A stretch of DNA of 64,000 bases from Rhizobium sp. BK418 (GCF_004341105.1 NZ_SLZK01000003.1:930001-994000); one strand, 5' to 3'; shown: positions 42,888-53,000, numbered from the stretch's first letter. Numbers and translations are program-made. The notes: generated from the sequence alone by a model not told the origin.

Positions 42888-43745
42888 TCAGTTGTGAGAG
42901 ATTTCGGAGCTGCCCTTCCAGGCGGTGGCCCAGCGCTCGAACCAGACGAGCAGGTAGTTCACGAGCAGGCCGATCGCGGTCATGGTGATGATGCCGGCAT
43001 ACATGTCGGCCGTTTCCATCATCAGCTGCGACTGCTGGATCAGGAATCCGAGGCCGGATTTGGCGGCGAGCATTTCGGCGCCGATGACGGCGAAGATCGA
43101 GGATTTGACGGCAAGGCGCATGCCCGAGACGATCGAAGGAATACTCGCCGGCAGGATGACCTTGCGGAACATGTCGAAATCCGACGTGCCCATGGAGCGG
43201 GCGGCCTTCAAAAGCAGCGGATCGACGGACTTAACGCCCGAGATCGTATTGATCAGCAGGAAGAAGACCGACGAATAGAAGCAGATGGCGATCTTCGAGG
43301 CCTCGCCGATGCCGAGCAGCAGGATGAAGACCGGCAGCAGGGCGAATTGCGAGGTGTTGCGCAGCGTCTGCACGAGCAGGTCGGAGACCTTTTCAAACAG
43401 CGTATAGCGCCCCATCAGGAAGCCGAGTGGAACGGCGACCACGACGGCAAGCAGGAAGCCGATTGCGGCACGCTGCAGGCTGATGCCGATATTGGCCGAA
43501 AGCGTGCCGTCGAGCAGCATCGCATACCAGGCTTCCAGCACGTCGCTGAGCGGCGGGAAGAAGATGCGGTTCAGCCAGCCGAGACGCGGCGCGATTTCCC
43601 AGAGGCCGAAGAAGACGACCATCAGCGGCAGGCCATAGGTGGCAGCGCCGAATTCGATGCGGCGTTTTGCGCGCGGGCTGCTGCGCTTCGGACGGGCAGG
43701 AGAAAGCTCGGCGCCGAGGACGGTCTTGTCGGTTACATAGGCCAT
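42888..43745 (-). CDS. ABC transporter permease (SsuC/TauC type)
   Basis: 285-residue inner-membrane permease with six helices and the BPD_transp_1 EAA loop near residues 180-200 (LLKAARSMGTSDFDMFRKVILPASIP, E-A-A replaced by K-A-A). GGAGAA before the ATG. It lies between the binding protein and the ATPase genes with short gaps and forms the channel of the sulfonate-type importer. Confidence 0.92.
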   Translation of the reverse strand: MAYVTDKTVLGAELSPARPKRSSPRAKRRIEFGAATYGLPLMVVFFGLWEIAPRLGWLNRIFFPPLSDVLEAWYAMLLDGTLSANIGISLQRAAIGFLLAVVVAVPLGFLMGRYTLFEKVSDLLVQTLRNTSQFALLPVFILLLGIGEASKIAICFYSSVFFLLINTISGVKSVDPLLLKAARSMGTSDFDMFRKVILPASIPSIVSGMRLAVKSSIFAVIGAEMLAAKSGLGFLIQQSQLMMETADMYAGIITMTAIGLLVNYLLVWFERWATAWKGSSEISHN

Positions 43746-43760
43746 AGTAATTCTCCGGTT

Positions 43761-44597
43761 TCAGTGGGCGTAAGCCGGTGAAAGCGCCCAGTTCTTCTGC
43801 GCCTTGTTCACTTCGTCGCGCAGCGCTTCCCAGACACGGCCGCGATGGGCGTTGAACACGGCGCTGGCCCGGATATCGCCATCGCGCGGGCGCGGCAGGT
43901 CGACATCGATGATTTGCTTTACCGTGCCGGGACGTGCCGTCATGACGACGATGCGGTCGGCGAGGTAGATCGCCTCGTCGATCGAGTGGGTGACGAAGAC
44001 GACGGTCGTGTTGATCTTTTCCCAGATGCGCAAAAGCTCGGTTTGCAGGATTTCGCGGGTCTGGGCGTCGAGGGCGGCGAAAGGCTCGTCCATCAGCAGG
44101 ACTTCGGGATCGGTCGCAAGCGCGCGGGCGATCGCCACGCGCTGCTGCATGCCGCCGGAGAGCTGGTTGGGGAAACGATCCTCGAAGCCGGAGAGGCCGA
44201 AGAGGGAGAGGAAATAGCGCGCCCTCTCGGTGCGCTCGCGCTTGGGAACGCCATGGACCTCAAGTGCATATTCGATATTGGCGAGCGCCGTGCGCCAGGG
44301 AAACAGCGCATATTGCTGGAAGACGTAGCCGGTTTTCGGGTCCGGCTTGACGATACGCTTGCCATCGATACTGACGACGCCCTCAGAGGCTTCCGTCAGC
44401 CCGCCGATAATATCGAGCAGCACGGATTTGCCGCTGCCGCTCGGACCGACCAGCGTGATGAACTCGCCCTTGCGGATGGAAAGATCGACGCCGTTCAAGA
44501 CCGTGACGCGGTTGGAGGGGCGGCCATCGGTCGTTACCGTCTGGCCGGGCTTCAGCTGAAAGGTCTTGCGGACATCGGTGACGGTGATGCGGTTCAT
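43761..44597 (-). CDS. ABC transporter ATP-binding protein (SsuB/TauB type)
   Basis: 278-residue ATPase. Walker A GPSGSGKSVLLDIIGGL, Q-loop VFQQYALFPWRTALANIEYAL, signature LSGGMQQRVAIARAL, Walker B VLLMDEPFAALD and H-loop VTHSIDEAIYLADRI. Start at 44597 has GGAGAA upstream; the upstream open frame is a shadow of the ferredoxin gene. Energises the importer formed with the next two genes. Confidence 0.93.
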   Translation of the reverse strand: MNRITVTDVRKTFQLKPGQTVTTDGRPSNRVTVLNGVDLSIRKGEFITLVGPSGSGKSVLLDIIGGLTEASEGVVSIDGKRIVKPDPKTGYVFQQYALFPWRTALANIEYALEVHGVPKRERTERARYFLSLFGLSGFEDRFPNQLSGGMQQRVAIARALATDPEVLLMDEPFAALDAQTREILQTELLRIWEKINTTVVFVTHSIDEAIYLADRIVVMTARPGTVKQIIDVDLPRPRDGDIRASAVFNAHRGRVWEALRDEVNKAQKNWALSPAYAH

Positions 44598-44610
44598 GAA
44601 CTTCTCCAAT

Positions 44611-44937
44611 TCAGACTTGCGCGACGCGGATGCGGTGGGTGGGATCGAATTGCGATCCGCCCGGTTTGCCGCGCCTCCAGCCGAGCGCGCGGGCATAGCT
44701 GCCGAAGAGATTGCGCTCCTCGACCTCTTCTTCCGTGATGGCGAGAGGGCCGTCGGCGCGCTCGGCGACATAGAGCGCGTCGGTCGGACAGTAGATCTCG
44801 CAGAGGAAGCAGGTCTGGCAGTCATCCTGGCGGGCGATGACCGGAACGCCGCCGGTCGCGTCGAAGACATTGGCCGGGCAGACCTTCACGCAGATATCGC
44901 ATTCCACGCAGCGGCTTTCGGAGACGACTTCGATCAT
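44611..44937 (-). CDS. 2[4Fe-4S] ferredoxin, AprB-like
   Basis: 108-residue ferredoxin with two cluster motifs, CVECDICVKVCP and CQTCFLCEIYCP, both C-x2-C-x2-C-x3-C-P, followed by a C-terminal tail (EEEVEERNLFGSYARALGWRRG). The start overlaps the flavoprotein stop by 4 bases (ATGA), so the two are made together. The arrangement, flavoprotein plus small double-cluster ferredoxin with a tail, recalls adenylylsulfate reductase AprA/AprB. It probably passes electrons to or from the flavoprotein. Confidence 0.9.
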   Translation of the reverse strand: MIEVVSESRCVECDICVKVCPANVFDATGGVPVIARQDDCQTCFLCEIYCPTDALYVAERADGPLAITEEEVEERNLFGSYARALGWRRGKPGGSQFDPTHRIRVAQV

Positions 44938-46565
44938 GATGCGATCTCCTGGCGGGCTTCCGGTTGTGCCGCGACCACGATGTCATTGACGCCGCGCACG
45001 ATGATGGAATGGGCAAAGGCCGGGTCGTTGCTCTTGAAATCCGAACGGCGGTGCATGCCGCGGCTTTCCTTGCGGGCGAGTGCGGAAGCGAGCGACCAGC
45101 GGCCCGAGGCGGCGATGGCTGCTGCCTCGCGCGCTTTCAGCTTGTGGACGCCGGAGCCTACGAGGTGGTTTGCGACATCGACCCAGAGGGCGTCGAGCTT
45201 CTCCTGGCTCGCCTGCAGGCGAGCGCCCTCGCGGAAATAGTTCTTTTCCAGCGGGATGACTTCGGCGCGCACGCTGTCGATGACATCCTTGGGCGTCAGC
45301 GACGGCTTTGCCGTGCCGCCGGGGCGCAGACCCGCTCGGCCGAGAGGGCTGGAATTAGCGCGAAACGCCTTGTCGCCACGGCGTTTGCTGTGGGAGGCCG
45401 CACCCTGTCCGGACCACCAGCCACTGGCGATGGCCCATGAGGAATTTGGGCCACCGCCGCCCGACGTGGCGCCGGCAAGCGGTTCGCGACTGGCGGCGTC
45501 ACCCGCAACGTAGAGGCCGGGTACATCGGTGCCGCAATCGGACGTGGCGATGCGGATGCCCCCGGTGCCGCGCACCGTGCCTTCGGCGCGGAAGGTGACG
45601 CGGAACATCTGGGTGAAGGGATCGACCGGGGTGCGGTCATAAGGCACGAAACAGTTGGGTTGGCCGCGGCGCAGCCAATCCTGCAGTGCGGATTCAGCCT
45701 GATCGAGCACGGCATAGACGGGAGCTTCGATCATGGCTTTGGCGATTTCCCTTTCGCGCTCGCCGATACCGTTCTGCAGATGGTTGCCGTCGCTGTCGAG
45801 GATCGGCGTGCCGTCCTCGCGGAAGAAGGAAGCCCAGCGGAAGGGCAGGCCCTTGTTGAGCGAGGAGCCATAGGGGGCGAGCGTATATTTGCCGGTGAAT
45901 TCCATGCCGGAGAGGCTGGCGCCGGCTTCGACCGCCATGAGGTGTCCGTCGCCGGTCAGCGCCGCAGCCCCGAGGATGCGCTCATGGAAGGCGCAGCCGC
46001 CGGTTGCCAGCACCACGGCGCCGGCATCGACGCGCCAGTCGCGATCACGCTGGCGGTCGATGCCGGCAGCGCCGGTGACGGCTTCGCCATCGAAATAGAG
46101 TTCGAGCGCAGGGTGGTGATCGAGAACGGTGATGCCGGCCTTGAGTACACGCCGGCGCATGAAGGCCATGTAGTCTGGTCCGCGCAGGTTGGCGATATAG
46201 AGCTTGCCATCCTCGTCATCGGGGAAGGGATAGCCCCATTCGGCAAGCTTTAGGAGGTTTTCATAGGCCTGATCGACGGTGCGCAGCATCCAGCGCTGAT
46301 CGGCAAGATTTGCGGTGCGCTGCCAGCGGCGCTCAACGATCTGGGCGCGGCTTTCGCCTGGAGGCACCAGCCAGGTGCCTGTGTTCGACGGGGCAGTTGC
46401 GCCGCTGGTGCCAAGATAGCCCTTGTCGGCCAGCACCACGCGGGCGCCATTTTGCGCAGCCGAAAGGGCCGCCCAGGCGCCGGCCGGCCCGCCGCCGAGG
46501 ACGAGCACGTCCGTCTGCAGATGCAACGGGCCGCTGCCCGCCAAGTCTTTACGCTTCAGCGACAT
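44934..46565 (-). CDS. FAD-dependent oxidoreductase, AprA/fumarate-reductase-like
   Basis: 543-residue flavoprotein of the succinate dehydrogenase/fumarate reductase/AprA superfamily. FAD-binding VLVLGGGPAGAWAALSAAQNGARVVLADKG at residues 20-50, GAVVLATGGCAFHERILG, the ALTGDGHLMAVEAGASLSGMEF block, GLYVAGDAAS and SGGGGPNSSWAIASG. The C-terminal helical part is short. GAGAT before the ATG. Coupled to the ferredoxin, and between a peroxiredoxin-like gene and an ABC importer. Redox chemistry on an imported sulfur compound is the most natural reading, but the substrate is unknown. Confidence 0.88.
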   Translation of the reverse strand: MSLKRKDLAGSGPLHLQTDVLVLGGGPAGAWAALSAAQNGARVVLADKGYLGTSGATAPSNTGTWLVPPGESRAQIVERRWQRTANLADQRWMLRTVDQAYENLLKLAEWGYPFPDDEDGKLYIANLRGPDYMAFMRRRVLKAGITVLDHHPALELYFDGEAVTGAAGIDRQRDRDWRVDAGAVVLATGGCAFHERILGAAALTGDGHLMAVEAGASLSGMEFTGKYTLAPYGSSLNKGLPFRWASFFREDGTPILDSDGNHLQNGIGEREREIAKAMIEAPVYAVLDQAESALQDWLRRGQPNCFVPYDRTPVDPFTQMFRVTFRAEGTVRGTGGIRIATSDCGTDVPGLYVAGDAASREPLAGATSGGGGPNSSWAIASGWWSGQGAASHSKRRGDKAFRANSSPLGRAGLRPGGTAKPSLTPKDVIDSVRAEVIPLEKNYFREGARLQASQEKLDALWVDVANHLVGSGVHKLKAREAAAIAASGRWSLASALARKESRGMHRRSDFKSNDPAFAHSIIVRGVNDIVVAAQPEARQEIAS

Positions 46566-46625
46566 CAGGAAATCTCGGGGTCATGTAACAAAAGCGCGGC
46601 AGCCGCAGGGCCGCCGCGCTGGACA

Positions 46626-47213
46626 TCAGGCCGCGCTGGAGAACCAGGAGGGTTCGTTGCCCGCGGTCCATTTAATGTTGCAGCCAATGGATGGAGTCTG
46701 CTCCAGAGAGGGTTTGGCTCCGGCGAGGACGGCGTCCGCTGCAGCGCGCAAATCCTTGCCGGTGACCGGTTTGCCATTGCCGGGGCGGGCATCATCGAAC
46801 TGGCCGTGATAGGCGAGCTTCCTGCTGCCATCGAAAAGGAAGAGATCCGGCGTGCAGGCCGCACCATAGGCCTTGGCAACCGCCTGGGCCTCGTCCTTCA
46901 GATAGGGGAAGGTGTAGCCGACCGCTTCGACCTCCTGGCCGATCGCCGCAAGGCTTTCTTCCGGATGCGCCTCAGCATCGTTGCTGTTGATTGCGATGAT
47001 GCGCAGGCCTTTCGCTTCGTATTCCCTCGCGAAAGCGGCGAGGTCATTGCGGATCAACTGTACGAAGGGGCAGCGGTTGGAAATGAAAGCGACGAGCAGG
47101 GCAGGCGTGCCGTCGAAATCCGAGAGCTTGTGAAGCACGCCCTTGGCATCCGGCAGGATGAAGTCCGCGGCCTTGGTGCCGAGCTCGATGGAATTGGACG
47201 CTGTTTTGGGCAT
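46626..47213 (-). CDS. AhpC/TSA-like thioredoxin-fold protein
   Basis: 195-residue thioredoxin-fold protein. SNRCPFVQLIRNDLAAFA holds the N-terminal active Cys, AACTPDLFLFDGSRKLAYHGQ and PSIGCNIKWTAG hold two more, the arrangement of a family of peroxiredoxin-like redox proteins. GGAGGA before the ATG at 47213 decides against the longer frame. First gene of the six-gene operon, 60 bp before the flavoprotein; a thiol-redox role beside the AprA/B-like pair is inferred. Confidence 0.88.
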   Translation of the reverse strand: MPKTASNSIELGTKAADFILPDAKGVLHKLSDFDGTPALLVAFISNRCPFVQLIRNDLAAFAREYEAKGLRIIAINSNDAEAHPEESLAAIGQEVEAVGYTFPYLKDEAQAVAKAYGAACTPDLFLFDGSRKLAYHGQFDDARPGNGKPVTGKDLRAAADAVLAGAKPSLEQTPSIGCNIKWTAGNEPSWFSSAA

Positions 47214-47477
47214 GAATATCCTCCTGATAGTTTCGAAGATATAATCTATAAATTTCATGAAGTTTGAACCCGAGGAAATTTGCTTCGAACGGGCTTTAGC
47301 GAAATAGCTTTTTGTCTAAGAGGGGGATGTTGGAAAAATCGTTGGGTGAGGCCGCAGGGAAAGCGGACGGTGGGAGGAAGGAGTCTGGTGATTTTGGCCG
47401 ACAAGAAGAGGGAGGCCGCACGACACCAAGTACGCGTGGTGGCCGGAGACGTCTCTTTCAGTCAGCCGCCGACAGCA

Positions 47478-48293
47478 TCACCGTCCATCATCCTCCAGCC
47501 TATGCCGCATCCAGATATTCGGCTCTTCATAGAGGCCGATTCCGCTCGCGCAATCCGCCATCAGCGGCGCCAAGCCGCCTTCCACATGATACGGACCGGA
47601 CACTGGAAAACGCAGCCCGCTCCATTCCGTCCATTGCGACAGCGGCGCCTCGACCCGCATCGAACGCGGCGCTGTCTTCACGAGTCTCGCGCCGAGCTGC
47701 CAATGTTTGCGCACCCAGGGATCGAAGGGCGCGCCTGACGGCGTCGACCAGGCTGCGTAATCCTTAAAGGAGGTCAGCGGATAAGCTGCCTTCTTCGTCG
47801 GGCGCACGGGTGCGACGAGAGCCTGAAAACCATGTTTTCTGGCATCCGCCTTCATGTTGGCAATCAGCCGCTCGGCGAGATCCGAGCCGCGCATGGCACG
47901 CGAGACGACGATGGCAAGCGCAGAAAGGGCATTGGGTTTCTGGCCTGCCGCGAGGGTATGCGCGCCGGCGGCGAGAACGGCATCCCATCCGCCATCGGGC
48001 AGGGAAGTATCCTCGTCGGGCGCGGCCCAGGCGAAGGGGATGCTGTTCGACGTTGCCAGAACCCGTTCGTTTCCGTCGCGGTCAGTGCTGAGGGCAAGAA
48101 ACTGATGGCGGCGCAGGTTTTCCGAAAAGAGGCTGTCCCAGTAATTGACGGCGACAGCGTCGCCGCTGATGAATTTCGGCCAGACGGCGGCGCCGAGTTC
48201 GGCGAAGGCCAGAATGAGATCAGGTCTTTCCTCGGCCGAGACCAGGGTGACCAGGCTATCGGCTTCTTGCCCTGCGGCCAGACTGGCAGACAT
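47478..48293 (-). CDS. GNAT-like N-acetyltransferase
   Basis: 271-residue protein with a GNAT-like core: FLALSTDRDGNERVLATSNSIPFAWAAP, ALAIVVSRAMRGSDLAERLIANMKADARKHGF as the acetyl-CoA loop region (RGSDLA in place of the usual RGxGIG) and KKAAYPLTSFKDYAAW. The C-terminal third is an extension not typical of small GNATs. I start at the ATG at 48293; the ribosome site is weak. Divergent from the sulfur/redox operon by about 260 bp on its other side; substrate unknown. Confidence 0.7.
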   Translation of the reverse strand: MSASLAAGQEADSLVTLVSAEERPDLILAFAELGAAVWPKFISGDAVAVNYWDSLFSENLRRHQFLALSTDRDGNERVLATSNSIPFAWAAPDEDTSLPDGGWDAVLAAGAHTLAAGQKPNALSALAIVVSRAMRGSDLAERLIANMKADARKHGFQALVAPVRPTKKAAYPLTSFKDYAAWSTPSGAPFDPWVRKHWQLGARLVKTAPRSMRVEAPLSQWTEWSGLRFPVSGPYHVEGGLAPLMADCASGIGLYEEPNIWMRHRLEDDGR

Positions 48294-48881
48294 ATTCGCT
48301 TCGCTTTCTTTCGATCCCCGAGCGGCAGTTCGCAAATCCTATACGCCAGCTGACATGTCCTCCGGAAGAGGCGTTCCGATCGTGCCTGACATCGCCGGGC
48401 ACGATCGGATAAGTCGCTGATGATGTCAGGCGGCGTCGCGCGGCGGGACTCGTGCAAAGAGCGGGCCGAGGCCTTCGGCGATGGTCAGGTGGGCGATGAC
48501 GGCGTCGCGCAGTTTCCGGCTGCGTTTCCACCTGCCGGATTATCTCGTCGATCTCTACAAGAGCCTGAAGAACGATCTGCCATCATTCAACGACGATCCG
48601 AGCTGGACCCTGCCAATGCCCGGCCGGTTCGTGATAGACCAGGACGGCGTCATTCTCTATGCCGAGGTCAACCCGGATTATACGCGACGCCCCGAACCGG
48701 AAGACATGCTGCCGGTGCTCCGGGACGCCGCCCTGCGGCGGGTTGCCTGAGAACAGGTATCAAGAGAGCGCCTGGCTCCGGCCGAAGGCGTTTCGCAAGG
48801 TCACCGGAGGAATTCGGCCCCCAACCCAGCGCTCTCTTGATGCTGCGATGATCTCACTGAACAGTTGAGGCGTTCTCCCGC
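48294..48881. other. Gap with gene remnants
   Basis: No intact gene over 588 bp. It holds the end of a broken leftward gene (about 48427-48505, reading AVIAHLTIAEGLGPLFARV then stop) directly against a rightward peroxiredoxin remnant (48505-48750). The junction of two truncated genes points to a past deletion. After 48750 only a few inverted repeats are seen. Confidence 0.5.
48505..48750 (+). pseudogene. AhpC/TSA-family protein, C-terminal remnant
   Basis: About 80 codons reading RFHLPDYLVDLYKSLKNDLP, SFNDDPSWTLPMPGRFVID and EVNPDYTRRPEPEDMLPVLR, the C-terminal part of AhpC/TSA-type redoxins. The N-terminal half with the catalytic cysteine is missing, and the sequence before it is a different gene's end on the other strand. 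Non-functional. Confidence 0.7.
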
Positions 48882-49277
48882 CTAACGTTTCAGCCGCCGT
48901 GCAAGCAGAGCGCCGGCATCGCCGATGAGGATGGCGGGGATCAGCACCAGTGCCATGTCATTGATGCGCGGCGGCACGTCGATGACGACGAAATCGAGGC
49001 CGAACCAGGGATTGAGGATCTGCACCATGTAGATCGCCGCCCACCAGAGGCCGAAGGGGATAACGATGAGCAGGCGACCAAGGCGGGTGGCGCTCCAGCG
49101 GTCGGCGGCTTCCGCGACCGCAATATCGCGGGCGGCTTCGATGCCGCGGATTGCTTCTTCGGCGGCAAGTTTCTGCTGGTCGGTTTCGGCTGCGAGTTTC
49201 GCCTGATAGGCAGCCAGAAGCGGACCGGTGAATTTCTCGATGATGCCGCCGAGAAGAAGGTCGGCGAGCCACTTCAT
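48882..49277 (-). CDS. Phage holin-like membrane protein
   Basis: 131-residue protein: a long amphipathic, Ala/Glu-rich helix (about 20-65; KLAAETDQQKLAAEEAIRGIE) followed by two membrane helices (LGRLLIVIPFGLWWAAIYMV, NDMALVLIPAILIGDAGALL). The pattern is that of 3TM-type holins found in rhizobial prophages. The ATG overlaps the upstream gene's stop (ATGA). It is the last gene of a lysis-like cassette; the matching GH108 endolysin lies in the other phage block at 19.4 kb. Confidence 0.75.
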   Translation of the reverse strand: MKWLADLLLGGIIEKFTGPLLAAYQAKLAAETDQQKLAAEEAIRGIEAARDIAVAEAADRWSATRLGRLLIVIPFGLWWAAIYMVQILNPWFGLDFVVIDVPPRINDMALVLIPAILIGDAGALLARRLKR

Positions 49278-49477
49278 TTCGCCCATCCGAAGCGATGCGC
49301 CAGATAATACCAGCCTTCGGCGAAGCCGGCGATGAGCGCGCCGGAGGCGACCTGAAGCGCCATGGCGACATCGGGATCGCGCGAGATCATCTCGCCGAGA
49401 TCGGGCGCGATCAGCCCGCGGGTGATGAGGATGGCGGCGAGGTAACGCAAGAGAATGCGGATAAAGACGAGGGTCAT
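49274..49477 (-). CDS. Small phage membrane protein (67 aa)
   Basis: 67 residues with two hydrophobic segments (VFIRILLRYLAAILITRGLIA and MALQVASGALIAGFAEGWYY) separated by LGEMISRDPDVA. Coupled to the holin-like gene by a 4-base overlap. Probably an accessory lysis protein such as a pinholin or antiholin; that is inference from position and topology. The longer frame to 49687 is not supported; ATG 49477 is chosen. Confidence 0.65.
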   Translation of the reverse strand: MTLVFIRILLRYLAAILITRGLIAPDLGEMISRDPDVAMALQVASGALIAGFAEGWYYLAHRFGWAK

Positions 49478-49615
49478 GTCTGCTGCCCGTGATGAGAATG
49501 GAGAGCGGCAGGATGGAGCGAGGATAGTTGTTTGGGTGAATTCCAGGGTGATCGCACTTTTGCTGGAATGCCCCCGACAGCGCCTTCTCTCGGCGGACGC
49601 ATGCCGCTCACGCAA

Positions 49616-49645
49616 CGTCATCCTTGGCCTCTCCCGAGGATGACG
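49616..49645. repeat. Small inverted repeat
   Basis: CGTCATCCT and AGGATGACG form a 9-bp stem with a 12-base loop between two phage-block genes. Could be a transcript hairpin or a fragment of a dispersed repeat. Confidence 0.45.
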
Positions 49646-49702
49646 GAGGACCGGAGGCAGGCATCCCCAACGCAAAATCGCGCCCATGTTCGCAGAAACC
49701 GA

Positions 49703-49954
49703 TTAAAGAAACCGCGCAAGCGCGCCCGAAGCAATTGCCTTGATCAGCAGGCCGGCAAGCGGAGTCAGCACGATGGCGACGACGGCCCACAGCGCCTTGC
49801 CGATGCGGTTTGCCAGCTTTTCGACGCTGCCTTCGATGCGCAGCAACGCCGCATTGATATGCGGCTGTTGCGCTTCGAGCGAGACGACCCGCTCCTTCAA
49901 ATCGCTGATCCTGCCATGGAGCTTTTCGAGCTCGTTGCGGGTTGCCTCATCCAT
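49703..49954 (-). CDS. Coiled-coil plus membrane helix protein (XhlA-like)
   Basis: 83 residues: an N-terminal coiled coil (ELEKLHGRISDLKERVVSLE, then SVEKLANRIG) and one C-terminal membrane helix (WAVVAIVLTPLAGLLIKAIA). This is the layout of XhlA/hemolysin-type and spanin-like phage lysis accessory proteins. AAGGAA precedes the ATG. In line with the holin-like genes downstream. Confidence 0.75.
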   Translation of the reverse strand: MDEATRNELEKLHGRISDLKERVVSLEAQQPHINAALLRIEGSVEKLANRIGKALWAVVAIVLTPLAGLLIKAIASGALARFL

Positions 49955-50009
49955 GATGCCATTCCTTGTTTGACATCATGGATAGGGAACGAAGAGTTGA
50001 AATCGAAAA

Positions 50010-53000
50010 TCATGGCTGACCGATCTGCTTTAGGCCGGCATCTACCTTGCGGGCAATCTCGTCGGCTGGTTCTGCCGCAGCAAGACCGGTGGCGGCGAGG
50101 ATATCGGTTACATGCTGGTGGACGATGTCTACGTCGCCTGACAAGCGGATGGCATTTGCAAGTGCTCTTACCTCGCCATCGGCGCCGGCAGATGGACCCC
50201 TTGAGTCGCGTATCGCGGGCAGGGCGGCCATGACGGAGTAGCCGGTCTGCTGTGCCAGGAAGGCCGGCCATGTGGGGTCTTTATGCTGCCCGCCGATGGC
50301 GGCGGCAAACATCATATCCGTCATGGCGAGCGCGGTCAGATCCATGGCGAGCGAGATGCCCTGCCGGGCGGCCGTGGCCGCATCCGCTGCTTCGGCAGCG
50401 GCATCGAACTTCGCGGCGAGATGCGAGCCGAGGGACGTGAAAAGCCGCAGGGTTTCGCTTCTGCCGGGGCTGAAGGGGTCCGTTATCGCCTGTTTCATGC
50501 ACGCGTCTGCATGAGCAATGGCGCTCGCTTCGTCCGTGCCGCGCTGGGTGAGGCCCTTGTGATAGTGGGCGAGCCACGCCGGTATATCGATAAGGCGATA
50601 TTGCAGCGTCTGCGCAAGCCAATTGGCCATCCTCTCCCATGCCGTCCCGGCATCGGGCAAAGGCTGGTGCCGGCGCTGGGCCATGACGGGCGAGCGGCTG
50701 ACAATCTCCTCCACGATGCCGGGCCGGGAGGCATTTCGCAACCCGGCCGCGAAATCGCCTCTGCCTGCCGCCGCGATGATTTCGGCGAGCCGAGAGCGGC
50801 GCGAGAACGCAGCCGCCAGATCATTCGCCATGTTGACGGCGGTGACATTTTTTCTCGTCAGGCGAGCCATGCGACCAATACGATCGGCGGAGCGCAATTC
50901 GCCGGCAGCCTCTTCGCTCAGCCAGGCCTGCAGGATCTCCAGTTCGGCGCTACGGCCGGTCTCCTCGAAGGCCGACTTGAGGCTGACATCGTCAAGCAGG
51001 CGCTTTGCATTCGAGAGCGGTTCGCTGAATTCCAGGTCGTAGATGAGATGATTGACGTGCCGGTGCAGCACGGCGATGTCGAGATCGAGCGGCCGGGCGG
51101 CGAGGTCGACGCGGGACCGGCCATGACCGGCCTCGGTCGCGGATTTGACGAAACGGCCGGCAGCAAGGGCCTGCGCGAGGTCCTGGGCGGCATCGGCGGC
51201 ATCATAGGCCAGCGGATAATAGCCGCCTTTCAGCACCTTGCCGCCAATGCTGACTGAGAGGGGCTGTACCCATTGCGGCGCGATGCCGGTCACGCGCTTT
51301 TCGCGCGCGGCGATATCCGGCCCGAAGGCGGCGAGATAATCCCAGACGGATTGCACGAAGCCGGCATCGCGCGCATCGAGCGAGGCGAGCACCGCGGCGA
51401 GTCCGGCTTCGTCCAGGGCGCCTTCGATGCGGCTATCCGTCAGGCGCCGGCGATTGGCCTCGTTGCCCGCATTCAGGGCAATGGCGATGGCCTCCCATTT
51501 CGATAGGGACTGGCCGAGAGCCGGAAGATAGCGGCGGCTCGCCATCTGGCGGCGCTCTTCGCCGGAATAGACATCGTAGAGCGCTTCCAGATCAGCGGCG
51601 GCCTTTTGTTTGCGCAGCGCCAGACGGTTTGCGGCGGCATCAATCGGCGCCTTGATGGCCCGGTGGGCTGGGCCGGCGGCGGCGGTGTCGAGCTCAAGCA
51701 GCAGGGCATCCATCGCCCGGGTCGGATCGAGGGGAGTACGTTCGTCTTTGGCCGGGCCAGGTGGTCGCGGCCTTTTCACGGCGCCGATGAGGCTCGCAAC
51801 GATCTGCTCGACATCGGCTTCATGGTCTGCATCGATCAGCTTACCGGCGCGCCTTGCCGCATGTTCGAGATTCTTCAGCGCCGCGATGACGGCGCGGAAG
51901 CGCTCCAGCGTGATCTCCTTATAGGACTGGCGGCCGGAGCCGATCAGCACACTATCGGGAATGGCAAGCTCGTTTTCCCGGCCTGCCGACTTCATGGCGA
52001 GACTATAGTTTCTGAGGGCGACGCGCGGACCATCCTGTCCGCCCGTCTGACCTCCGGCCTGACGATCTGCCCGGCCGCTGAGACCGTAGCGGTCGAGCAG
52101 GGCATCGATCGCGCCGAGGTAATCGATGCGGCCATTGTCACGAAGGACGGCTGCGGCGAGTTTTTCCCGCGCGGGACCGCTTGCGAGGCTTTCCGCTTCG
52201 GCCTCGAATTTTTCAACCTTGCCGATAATGTCGAGGCTTTCGGCATAGATCGCGTGATTGAGAAGCTGGCGGCGCTTGGCCGTGATCAGCCTGGTGACGC
52301 GTTCGTCATGTCCGTGAGGGGCGGCGTCTGCATCGCCGGCAGCCTTTCGGCTTGCCCTCGCGCGCCAGGCCTCATCCTGCGCCAGTTCGTCACCCAGCCT
52401 GTTTGCTTCGATGGCGGTGCGCCGGCCCGCCGCGAGAAAGCGCGCGCCGTCCATGGCATCGGCCACCTCCATGCCCGCGGTTGCCGAGAGCGCATAGGCC
52501 TTCGCCTCACTCGCCGTCAGCCCGTCGCCTGAGCCGGCAACCTCGATGAGGGCCGCAAGCTCGGCCGCCAGCCATTCGGCCCGCCTGTCATTATGCACGG
52601 CCGCGATTGCGCGTTCCTCGGCGGAACCATCGATCAGCATGTCGCCATGGCGCTGGAGCATGACGCGCTCGACCTCGAAGGTGATCGCATCGTCGCGGCT
52701 CGGCGCCAGCGCCATGGCCGCCACCATCTCATCGCCGGAGCCGAGGCCGAAGAGATCGGCGACGATATCCGGATCGAGCCCGCCGTTATCGGCATAGAGA
52801 GAGTGCTTGCCGCGGGGCAAAGCGCCAAGAATGCCCGCGCCATAACGCGCCTCAAGGGCTGCCTTGTCGAAACGGATGTCACCGGATGGTGCGGGATTTT
52901 CCTTATCCAGCCAGCGGCTGTTGGCCATCCATTCGATGGCGCGGTAGAGGCCGGTGGCTTCAATCTCCTTCTCCACCGCGCGCCGCACGGCAGCCTTCTC

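Noticed and set aside
47312..47767. 151-codon plus-strand frame near the acetyltransferase
   Set aside because: Mostly overlaps the GNAT-like gene on the other strand and reads as low-complexity Arg/Ala sequence.
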